Assembly (NCBI GenBank): GCA_043789035.1 | Contig: JAYWIG010000164.1 | Coordinates: 1 to 12,224 of the forward strand | Length of the DNA: 12,224 nt | From: JAYWIG01 sp043789035 | GTDB lineage: Bacteria; Pseudomonadota; Gammaproteobacteria; Burkholderiales; Burkholderiaceae_E | Reading direction: 5' to 3' | Shown: positions 6,670 through 12,224 of the stretch, piece after piece | How positions within the stretch are numbered: the stretch's first letter is position 1 | How the letters are laid out: every line of letters begins with the position of its first letter | The notes under the pieces: model-generated | What the model saw: only the letters and a program-made list of their open reading frames with translations | Database searches by the model: none | Told to the model about the DNA's origin: nothing | Made by a program: the position numbers and the translations under genes

Positions 6670-7062
6670 ATGGACATAGCACAAGAACTAACCCCCACCA
6701 AAGCCTGGGAACTAGCCAGCCAAGGCCAAGCGGTCATCGTCGATGTACGAAGTGACGAAGAATTCAAATTCGTCGGTCATGTGCCTGATAGCGTATTAAT
6801 TCCTTGGGCCAAGGGCTTAGATCTGCAACGTAACCCAGAATTCCCGGAAGCGCTAAAAGCGAAGGTGCCGCCGAACATACCGGTGCTATTTCTTTGCCGC
6901 AGCGGTAAACGTTCGTTGCTTGCCGTCGAAACGGCTAAACAGTTGGGCTACCAAGAAGCTTTTAGCATTTATGGCGGCTTTGAAGGCGAAAAAGACGAGA
7001 ACGGGCAGCGCGGCAAGTTCGATGGTTGGCGCTTTCATGCGCTGCCGTGGAAGCAAGACTAA
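6670..7062 (+). CDS. Single-domain rhodanese-like sulfurtransferase
   Basis: A 130-residue cytosolic rhodanese from the ATG chosen here. It shows LTPTKAWEL (7-15), VIVDVRSDEEFKFVGHVPDS (22-41) and the active-site loop CRSGKRS with catalytic C76 (LFLCRSGKRS), then a family-typical tail GFEGE...GWRFHALPW. Such proteins carry persulfide sulfur on the cysteine for thiosulfate, cyanide or thiol chemistry; the actual partner is unknown. The start is uncertain. The frame is open back to a GTG at 6556 inside the palindromic element, with a TTG at 6607 between, and residues encoded from about 6597 look protein-like. The ATG at 6670 has GAGG directly abutting it, which is poor spacing. It gives the length usual for the domain, so it was preferred. 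The gene appears to be transcribed alone. Confidence 0.85.
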   Translation: MDIAQELTPTKAWELASQGQAVIVDVRSDEEFKFVGHVPDSVLIPWAKGLDLQRNPEFPEALKAKVPPNIPVLFLCRSGKRSLLAVETAKQLGYQEAFSIYGGFEGEKDENGQRGKFDGWRFHALPWKQD

Positions 7063-7088
7063 AAAACCCTATCTCTTGTGGTTTAATC

Positions 7089-7119
7089 GTTTGATATACC
7101 CCTCAGTGGCATATCAACC
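7089..7119. other. Inverted repeat upstream of the ABC ATPase gene
   Basis: The 12-nt arms 7089-7100 (GTTTGATATACC) and 7108-7119 (GGCATATCAACC) are complementary except for two positions and surround a 7-nt loop; the core TTGATAT/ATATCAA is perfect. There is no T-run after it. It lies 22-52 nt before the start codon, where a repressor operator or a leader hairpin would sit. A related compact sequence, GTTTGATCAACC, occurs at 6609-6620 before the rhodanese gene. Confidence 0.35.
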
Positions 7120-7140
7120 AGAAAAATCTCAGGAGACAGC

Positions 7141-8217
7141 ATGGCATCGGTTTCAATCGAAAAAGTCGAAAAGGCTTATGGAAGCATAAAAGTAGTTCAT
7201 GGCATAGACGTCGAAATTAACGATGGCGAATTTTGTGTGTTGGTCGGCCCATCGGGCTGTGGCAAATCAACTCTGCTTCGAATGATTGCTGGGTTGGAAG
7301 AAATTAGTGGCGGCAAAATCAAAATCGGTACGCGCATCGTAAACGATGTTGAACCGAAAGATCGCGACGTAGCGATGGTGTTTCAAAACTATGCCCTCTA
7401 CCCTCATATGAAGGTACGCGAGAACATGGCGTTTTCGCTGATGTTGGCCAAAACAGCCAAAAGTGAAATCGATAGCCGGGTGAACGAAGCCGCGAGCATT
7501 TTGGGTTTGAACGATTATCTTGATCGCTTTCCCCGTCAACTATCAGGTGGGCAACGTCAGCGTGTTGCGATGGGTCGCGCGATCGTTCGAAAACCACAAG
7601 TATTTTTATTCGATGAACCGCTATCGAACCTCGATGCGAAATTGCGTGTACAGATGCGTACCGAAATTAAGGCCTTGCATCAGCGCTTAAAAACCACATC
7701 GGTTTACGTGACTCATGACCAAATCGAAGCCATGACCATGGCCGACAAAATCGTGGTGATGCACGCTGGCATAGTCGAGCAAATAGGCACGCCTCTGCAA
7801 CTTTACGATACTCCGGCAAACATTTTTGTTGCTGGTTTCATCGGCTCACCGGCCATGAATCTAATGGATGCGGAAATTAAGGGCGGCAAGGTGGTATTGC
7901 CTGATGGTCAAGCACTTGCAATTCCTGAGGGCTGCAAAACATCTGAAGGGCAAAAGGTAAAACTAGGTGTACGCCCTGAACACATGACCATTGCCTCAAA
8001 CGATGCAACGCCAGGAACAAGCCTAAAGGCAACAGTTGAAGTGATCGAGCCCACGGGTGCAGATACTCAGCTCTCATGCCGCGTTGGTCAACAACCGATG
8101 TCAGTTGTGATTCGCGATAGAACTCATTTAACGCCTAATGCGTCAGTCTACTTAGGGATTGATTTACCTCGCGCGCATTTGTTTGACACGAATACCCAAA
8201 AATCACTGCGCACTTAA
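7141..8217 (+). CDS. ABC transporter ATPase, MalK/UgpC type
   Basis: A 358-residue ATPase subunit of a CUT1-like importer. Motifs appear in order: Walker A GPSGCGKST (36-44), Q-loop Q82 (FQNYALYPHM), signature LSGGQRQR (134-141), Walker B VFLFDEPLSNLD (154-165) and H-loop H192 (YVTHDQ). A C-terminal regulatory TOBE/OB region of about 120 residues includes LGVRPEHM (275-282) and GADTQLSCRVG (306-316). It would power uptake of a sugar or glycerol-phosphate-type solute at the inner membrane. AGGAG at 7131-7135, 5 nt before the ATG, is a good ribosome binding site. No permease or cognate binding protein lies beside it. It is followed 9 nt later by a chorismate mutase-like gene. It may serve permeases encoded elsewhere, as MalK-type ATPases can be shared. 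Confidence 0.95.
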   Translation: MASVSIEKVEKAYGSIKVVHGIDVEINDGEFCVLVGPSGCGKSTLLRMIAGLEEISGGKIKIGTRIVNDVEPKDRDVAMVFQNYALYPHMKVRENMAFSLMLAKTAKSEIDSRVNEAASILGLNDYLDRFPRQLSGGQRQRVAMGRAIVRKPQVFLFDEPLSNLDAKLRVQMRTEIKALHQRLKTTSVYVTHDQIEAMTMADKIVVMHAGIVEQIGTPLQLYDTPANIFVAGFIGSPAMNLMDAEIKGGKVVLPDGQALAIPEGCKTSEGQKVKLGVRPEHMTIASNDATPGTSLKATVEVIEPTGADTQLSCRVGQQPMSVVIRDRTHLTPNASVYLGIDLPRAHLFDTNTQKSLRT

Positions 8218-8220
8218 AGG
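8216..8220 (+). promoter_or_regulatory. Ribosome binding site that decides the chorismate mutase start
   Basis: AAAGG, overlapping the stop codon of the ABC ATPase gene, is 6 nt from the ATG at 8227. The TTG at 8221 directly abuts the site and is too close to be used, so the ATG is favoured. Confidence 0.6.
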
Positions 8221-8226
8221 TTGCCG

Positions 8227-8655
8227 ATGGAGGAAAAAGAACCCTCAGTTGATGGGCCAGCGCTCCGAAAGTTCGCCAACCCAAACTACCAGCCCCTTTG
8301 CGATTCTCTCAAAGAAATTCGCCAAGGGATCGATAGGCTTGACGAACAAATCGTAGCACTACTTGCCAAGCGCGCCATGTTTGTAAAAGACGCTGCACGA
8401 TTCAAAGCCAATAGCTTTCAAGTAGCAGCGCCTGCTCGGCAGGCACAGGTTTTTGCGAAAGCACGAGTGCTAGCGACCAATCAAAACCTCGGATTTACCG
8501 GCTTCGAGGACGTCATCGAGGCCACTTATCGCACGATGGTAGCTGAGTTCATAGCCGCAGAGCAGCGTTACTTTCAAACGGAATTAGTAGCGGTTGCGCC
8601 AATAGGCAGCGATAATCTCAGCATTCATCAATTTCCAAAAAAACCCAATGTTTAA
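8227..8655 (+). CDS. Chorismate mutase-like protein (AroQ/PchB type)
   Basis: A 142-residue all-helical protein of the AroQ fold, closest in pattern to PchB (isochorismate pyruvate-lyase with chorismate mutase activity). The helix-1 motif LKEIRQGIDRLDEQIVALLA (28-47) is followed by KRAMFVKDAARFKA (48-61). From memory of PchB, its active-site R14, R31, K42, R53 and Q90 correspond here to R32, R49, K60, R71 and Q113, so all appear retained. It has no signal peptide, so a cytosolic role is expected: rearrangement of chorismate, or lyase action on isochorismate or a similar enol-pyruvyl compound. It is not among shikimate or siderophore genes. It sits between an ABC ATPase and a Bug receptor, so the physiological substrate is uncertain. 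Its 3' end overlaps the next gene by 8 nt. Confidence 0.85.
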   Translation: MEEKEPSVDGPALRKFANPNYQPLCDSLKEIRQGIDRLDEQIVALLAKRAMFVKDAARFKANSFQVAAPARQAQVFAKARVLATNQNLGFTGFEDVIEATYRTMVAEFIAAEQRYFQTELVAVAPIGSDNLSIHQFPKKPNV

Positions 8656-9631
8656 GAACAAATATTTCTACGCCGCAATTACAGCAATCGGTACTAGTCT
8701 TGCAGCGACCACACCGACTCAGGCACAAAGTACCGATTGGCCGACTCGCACTATCAAGATGATCGTGCCTTTCGGCCCGGGATCAACCCCTGATATTTTG
8801 GCGCGCTTAGTCGCAGACAAAATGAGCCAAAACTTAAAGCAAAGTGTAATCGTTGAAAACCGCGCTGGCGCTGGTGGCAATATCGGCACACAAGCAGCCG
8901 CTAAAGCCGCTCCCGATGGCTACACGATTGGCGTTTCGATTACAGGGCCGCTGGTCAACAACACAGTTTTATATAGCAAGTTAGGTTACGACCCGTTCAA
9001 GGAATTTGCACCCATTACCTTGGCGGCGATTCAACCAAATATATTGGCAGTAACTTCAACGCTTGGCGTCAATTCAGCACAAGAGCTTGTTACTTTACTC
9101 AAGAAGAACCCAGGCAAGTACAACTACGCATCCGTAGGTAATGGCACAGTTGCGCACTTATCGATGGAACTGATCAAGAATAAGTCCGGCACCTATATTG
9201 TTCATATTCCATATGCATCGTCTCCTGCCGCTGTGACATCCATGCTCACTGGCGATACGCAAATGGCGTCCCTCGCCCCTTCTGCCATCATGCCGCAAGT
9301 GGCAGCTGGTAAGCTGAAGGCGCTAGCTGTATCAACTGCGCAGCGCTATCCAGGTTTGGATCTGCCAACTTTTAAAGAAGTCGGCATTCCCGATGTTGAA
9401 GCAACAGCCTGGATAGGCATTGTGGTTCCGGTCGCTGTACCAGCAGCTATTCAACAGAAAATTCATAAAGAAGTTGTGGCTGCACTGCAAGACAAATCAG
9501 TTGCAGATAAATTGCGCGCGCAGTTCATGGAACCTATCGGCAATTCGCCCAAAGAATTTGCCGATTTTATGCAAGCCGAACTCAAACGTTGGGCTCCGAT
9601 TATTCAGCGCAACAAGATCAATCTTGACTAA
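8648..9631 (+). CDS. Bug/TctC-family periplasmic solute receptor
   Basis: A 327-residue exported receptor of the tripartite tricarboxylate transporter family. The signal peptide has KNK at 3-5, a hydrophobic core at about 8-20 and likely cleavage after TQA (residue 26). The mature protein starts with WPTRTIKMIVPFGPGSTPDI (31-50), the family opening with its first ligand loop and D49. Then come VENRAGAGGNIG (69-80), AAPDGYTIG (87-95), the second loop ASVGNGTVAHLS (161-172) and IPYASSPAAV (187-196). Such receptors bind small carboxylates, amides or aromatic acids. No TctA/TctB membrane genes lie beside it, which is the usual orphan state of Bug receptors in Burkholderiales. It overlaps the chorismate mutase-like gene by 8 nt with no Shine-Dalgarno, so translation is probably coupled. 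An aromatic or enol-pyruvyl ligand is a guess from that pairing. Confidence 0.93.
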   Translation: MFKNKYFYAAITAIGTSLAATTPTQAQSTDWPTRTIKMIVPFGPGSTPDILARLVADKMSQNLKQSVIVENRAGAGGNIGTQAAAKAAPDGYTIGVSITGPLVNNTVLYSKLGYDPFKEFAPITLAAIQPNILAVTSTLGVNSAQELVTLLKKNPGKYNYASVGNGTVAHLSMELIKNKSGTYIVHIPYASSPAAVTSMLTGDTQMASLAPSAIMPQVAAGKLKALAVSTAQRYPGLDLPTFKEVGIPDVEATAWIGIVVPVAVPAAIQQKIHKEVVAALQDKSVADKLRAQFMEPIGNSPKEFADFMQAELKRWAPIIQRNKINLD

Positions 9632-9760
9632 CGAACTCTGGGTTGAAAGTTCACATTAGTTTGCTAGGCATACCCAAAAGTAACGATTAGCTTACCCCAC
9701 CGATATCAAGAACTCACAATTTTGTCGCATACTGGCAATCCATTTCCCTAGGAGGCTTTA

Positions 9761-10573
9761 ATGGATATCGCAATAGTTACAAACTTCGTCACCACAACCG
9801 GTTGGGAACTTCTCATGAAGATCGCTGCCGCTCTAGCATTCTGGATTATTGGCCGCTGGTTAATCGGCAAAGTCATCCACTTAACCCAAGCAGGTATGTC
9901 GAGAAATTCGATAGACCCGACGCTTACAAAGTATCTCGGCTCTATCATCTCCGTCATCCTCAACATCGTTTTGGTAATGGGAATATTGGGTTACTTCGGC
10001 ATTCAAACCACATCGTTCGCAGCTCTGCTAGCGGGTGCAGGCGTTGCCATTGGAGCGGCATTGAGCGGTTTGCTTGCCCACTTCGCAGCGGGTGCATTTT
10101 TACTTATATTGCGCCCGTTCAAAGTTGGTGATTTCATTAGTGCTGGCGGAATCTCAGGAACAGTTAAAGAGATTGGTCTTTTCGGCACCACTGTCGTGAC
10201 GCCAGACAATGTGCAGACTGTGATGGGCAACAACAAGGTGTTTTCCGACACAATTCAAAACTTCACTTCGCTGCCTATTCGTCGAGTTGACCGCACAGCA
10301 CAGTTAGCCAATGGCGTTGAACCACTCGATGCTATTGCTAGGCTTACAGCTGCTGTCGTTGCTATTCCGAATGTCTCGAAGGAAACACCGCCTGAGGTCA
10401 AAATTCTTGATTTCAAACCGGAAGGCCCAGTGATCGCAGTTCGCCCTTACACGAACAACGATCACTATTGGCAAGTTTATTTCGACACCAACGAAGCCAT
10501 TGCTAGTGTCTGTAAAGACGCCGCTTGGCCGATACCAGCTCGGCCATTTATTGATGCTAGATCAACACCATAA
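9761..10573 (+). CDS. MscS-family small-conductance mechanosensitive channel
   Basis: A 270-residue inner-membrane channel that opens under membrane tension to release solutes during hypo-osmotic shock; MscS is a homoheptamer. Three transmembrane helices lie at about 18-38, 57-80 and 85-117. The pore-lining helix carries the glycine/alanine pattern AALLAGAGVAIGAALSGLLA (87-106), followed by the conserved LRPFKVGDFI (117-126) that leads into the beta domain. The cytoplasmic part includes GTVKEIGLFGTTVVTPDN (133-150) and GNNKVFSDTIQNF (156-168). Length is near that of E. coli MscS. A strong AGGAGG at 9750-9755, 5 nt before the ATG, fixes the start and marks a separately expressed gene. The 129-nt region in front shows no convincing terminator or promoter. 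The gene converges on the pyruvate carboxylase gene, with 18 nt between the stops. Confidence 0.94.
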   Translation: MDIAIVTNFVTTTGWELLMKIAAALAFWIIGRWLIGKVIHLTQAGMSRNSIDPTLTKYLGSIISVILNIVLVMGILGYFGIQTTSFAALLAGAGVAIGAALSGLLAHFAAGAFLLILRPFKVGDFISAGGISGTVKEIGLFGTTVVTPDNVQTVMGNNKVFSDTIQNFTSLPIRRVDRTAQLANGVEPLDAIARLTAAVVAIPNVSKETPPEVKILDFKPEGPVIAVRPYTNNDHYWQVYFDTNEAIASVCKDAAWPIPARPFIDARSTP

Positions 10574-10591
10574 ACAGTAACGGCTTACAAC

Positions 10592-12224
10592 CTATGCCGT
10601 GAATTCGATGATTAATTCTCTCGCATTTACAGTGTCCCCAGGTTTGGCGTAAATCGCCTTCACCACACCTTCACGCTCTGCACGAATTTGGCTTTCCATT
10701 TTCATTGCTTCGATTGAAAATAATGCGTCTCCTGGGTTTACGTGCTGCCCAATAATCACGGCAACGGTTACCACCATACCTGGCATCGGCGACGGTAAAT
10801 GATGTTGATTACCTACTTCGGCAATCGGTCGTTTACCCGCACTACTGCCACCCATCAGAGCGCCATCGCCTCCTGTTCGCCTATCGAGAGCACGCCTTTC
10901 GACACGCAAGGTTCTAGGCTGCCCGTTCAATTCGAAAAACACTTTCATCAAACCTTCTTCGTCGGAAGGAGCGGTACCCTGCAATCGAACTAACAGAGTT
11001 TTGCCGGCATCAATATCAATGGCAATTTCTTCACGCTCACGCATGCCGTAAAAAAACGTGGATGTCGGCAACACAGCAAGATCGCTAAGCTCAATAGCTT
11101 TCTTGGCAAAGTCGCTAAACACTTTTGGGTACATCAAGTAACTTGCTAATTCCGTATCCGAAAGTGTACGGCCAAGCCCCTCACTACCTGCTAGGCGAGC
11201 AGCCTCTAAATCAATGGCAGGCATTTTTTCGCCAGGTCGAAAAGGTTGCACCGCTTGTGATTTCAAAATTTTCTGAGATAAATTTTCTGGGAATTTTTCA
11301 GGCATGCCATCACTATCCACGCCAAACCCTAACTCTCCCTTGAACAAGCTCACAACACTTTCCGGGAAGGTCACTTCGCGCTTCGGATCGGCAACATCTT
11401 GGGCGCTTAAATCACTGGCAACCATCACAATCGCCATGTCCCCCACCACTTTTGAGGTGGGTGTCACTTTCACGATATCGCCAAATAGCTGGTTCACATC
11501 TGCATACGCGCGAGACACTTCTGGCCAACGATGCGCCAGGCCCATTGCCCTAGCCTGCTCGCGCAAATTCGTGTATTGGCCACCCGGCATTTCATGCTGA
11601 TACACATCCGATGTACCGCTGCGAATATCCGACTCGAACGGTGAATACAACTTACGCACCTGTTCCCAATAGTGGGAGATAAGCCGCAAGTTTTCCTCTG
11701 ATAAGCCGGTATCTTTTTCACTACCCGCAAGAGCCGAAACAATCGAGTTCAAACTAGGCTGCGAAGTTAAACCGCTCATTGCATCGAAGGCGGCGTCAAC
11801 AGCAGTGACACCCGCATCAATCGCCGCCATTACAGAGGCCGATGCAATGCCACTTGTATCGTGCGTGTGGAAATGAATCGGCAAGCCAGTTTCTTCTTTA
11901 AGTACGCGAACCAACTCTTTTACTGCACGCGGCTTGCACACACCCGCCATATCTTTCAACCCAAGAATATGAACTCCAGCCTTTTGTAACTGCTTGGCAA
12001 TATTCACGTAATACTTCAACGCATACTTTGGACGAGATTGATTGAATAGGTCACCGGTGTAGCAGATCGCGCCTTCACACAAAGCCCCCTCTTCGAGAAC
12101 CGCGTCAATAGACACACGCATGTTCTCAACCCAATTTAGCGCATCGAAAACGCGGAACAAATCAATACCGCCGGTGTTATCCCGCCCTCGCGCCGCTTGC
12201 TGTACAAAATACTTCACGACGTTA
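10592..12224 (-). CDS. pyc: Pyruvate carboxylase, C-terminal half (cut by window edge)
   Basis: The frame is open to the window end; a GTG at 12217 is internal, because upstream in-frame codons continue the family text (NVVKYFV). Counting from that GTG (541 residues to the stop), the carboxyltransferase domain covers about 1-275, with IDLFRVFDALNWVENM (18-33), the likely carboxylated lysine K88 (LGLKDMAG) and metal ligands H117 and H119 (HFHTHDTSG). Linker/allosteric sequence follows, with YPKVFSDF (363-370) and VFFELNGQPRTLRVE (426-440). A flexible stretch then leads to the biotinyl domain with LPSPMPGM (474-481) and AMKM, biotin on K506. VENM, VFFELNGQPRT and the domain order favour one-chain pyruvate carboxylase over oxaloacetate decarboxylase alpha. 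It makes oxaloacetate from pyruvate (anaplerosis). The biotin carboxylase half would lie beyond 12224; if absent there, this would be a separate B subunit. Confidence 0.93.
   Translation of the reverse strand, partial: NVVKYFVQQAARGRDNTGGIDLFRVFDALNWVENMRVSIDAVLEEGALCEGAICYTGDLFNQSRPKYALKYYVNIAKQLQKAGVHILGLKDMAGVCKPRAVKELVRVLKEETGLPIHFHTHDTSGIASASVMAAIDAGVTAVDAAFDAMSGLTSQPSLNSIVSALAGSEKDTGLSEENLRLISHYWEQVRKLYSPFESDIRSGTSDVYQHEMPGGQYTNLREQARAMGLAHRWPEVSRAYADVNQLFGDIVKVTPTSKVVGDMAIVMVASDLSAQDVADPKREVTFPESVVSLFKGELGFGVDSDGMPEKFPENLSQKILKSQAVQPFRPGEKMPAIDLEAARLAGSEGLGRTLSDTELASYLMYPKVFSDFAKKAIELSDLAVLPTSTFFYGMREREEIAIDIDAGKTLLVRLQGTAPSDEEGLMKVFFELNGQPRTLRVERRALDRRTGGDGALMGGSSAGKRPIAEVGNQHHLPSPMPGMVVTVAVIIGQHVNPGDALFSIEAMKMESQIRAEREGVVKAIYAKPGDTVNARELIIEFTA

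Noticed and set aside
6407..6682. Minus-strand open frame of 91 codons across the palindromic element
   Set aside because: It runs through both arms of the repeat and into the rhodanese frame, with no recognisable domain or start signal; it is best explained as a by-product of the repeat sequence.
9632..9760. Promoter or terminator between the Bug receptor and the MscS gene
   Set aside because: No hexamer pair with acceptable spacing and no stable hairpin with T-run was found; only the strong ribosome binding site at 9750-9755 is clear.
10574..10600. Possible bidirectional terminator between the convergent channel and pyruvate carboxylase genes
   Set aside because: Only a 5-bp stem (ACGGC/GCCGT) with an 11-nt loop and no T-run on either strand; too weak to call.
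10592..12217. Complete stand-alone carboxyltransferase/biotin subunit starting at the GTG at 12217
   Set aside because: The reading frame continues to the window edge with family-conserved residues before the GTG, so the gene is simply cut by the window.

Overview
The window is a dense bacterial chromosome segment from a proteobacterium, most likely of the Burkholderiales (Betaproteobacteria). The pointers are a Bug/TctC-type solute receptor without its permease, a purine-catabolism gene, a short PchB-like chorismate mutase, a b561/YceI cassette, and balanced base composition with mixed codon third positions. This placement is inference. No rRNA, tRNA, CRISPR array, phage gene or transposase gene was seen.

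Positions 1-3088 hold an ureide (purine breakdown) unit. A fused OHCU decarboxylase/allantoate amidohydrolase starts at a TTG, and an M20-family amidohydrolase follows 11 nt later. The second enzyme lacks two of the metal ligands usual in its superfamily. Positions 3186-6283 hold a compact envelope/redox cassette: cytochrome b561, two consecutive exported YceI proteins, and a cytosolic FAD-dependent oxidoreductase whose TTG start lies 9 nt after the second YceI stop.

Positions 6284-6669 contain no convincing gene. This stretch is mostly a composite palindromic element: two related units of about 100-107 bp in inverted orientation around a spacer with its own small hairpin. Downstream come a single-domain rhodanese (6670-7062), then a likely transcription unit of a UgpC/MalK-type ABC ATPase, a chorismate mutase-like protein and a Bug receptor (7141-9631, the last two overlapping by 8 nt). 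A MscS-type mechanosensitive channel follows with a strong ribosome binding site (9761-10573). The right edge is the C-terminal half of a pyruvate carboxylase on the minus strand, convergent with the channel gene and cut by the window end.

Functionally, the first unit would release nitrogen from uric acid/allantoin. Cytochrome b561 and the YceI proteins suggest quinone- or isoprenoid-linked electron handling at the inner membrane/periplasm, possibly coupled to the FAD enzyme. Pyruvate carboxylase is anaplerotic. The points most worth a second look are the skip-step fusion enzyme, the M20 protein with altered metal ligands, the b561-YceI-YceI-FAD cassette and the paired palindromic element.
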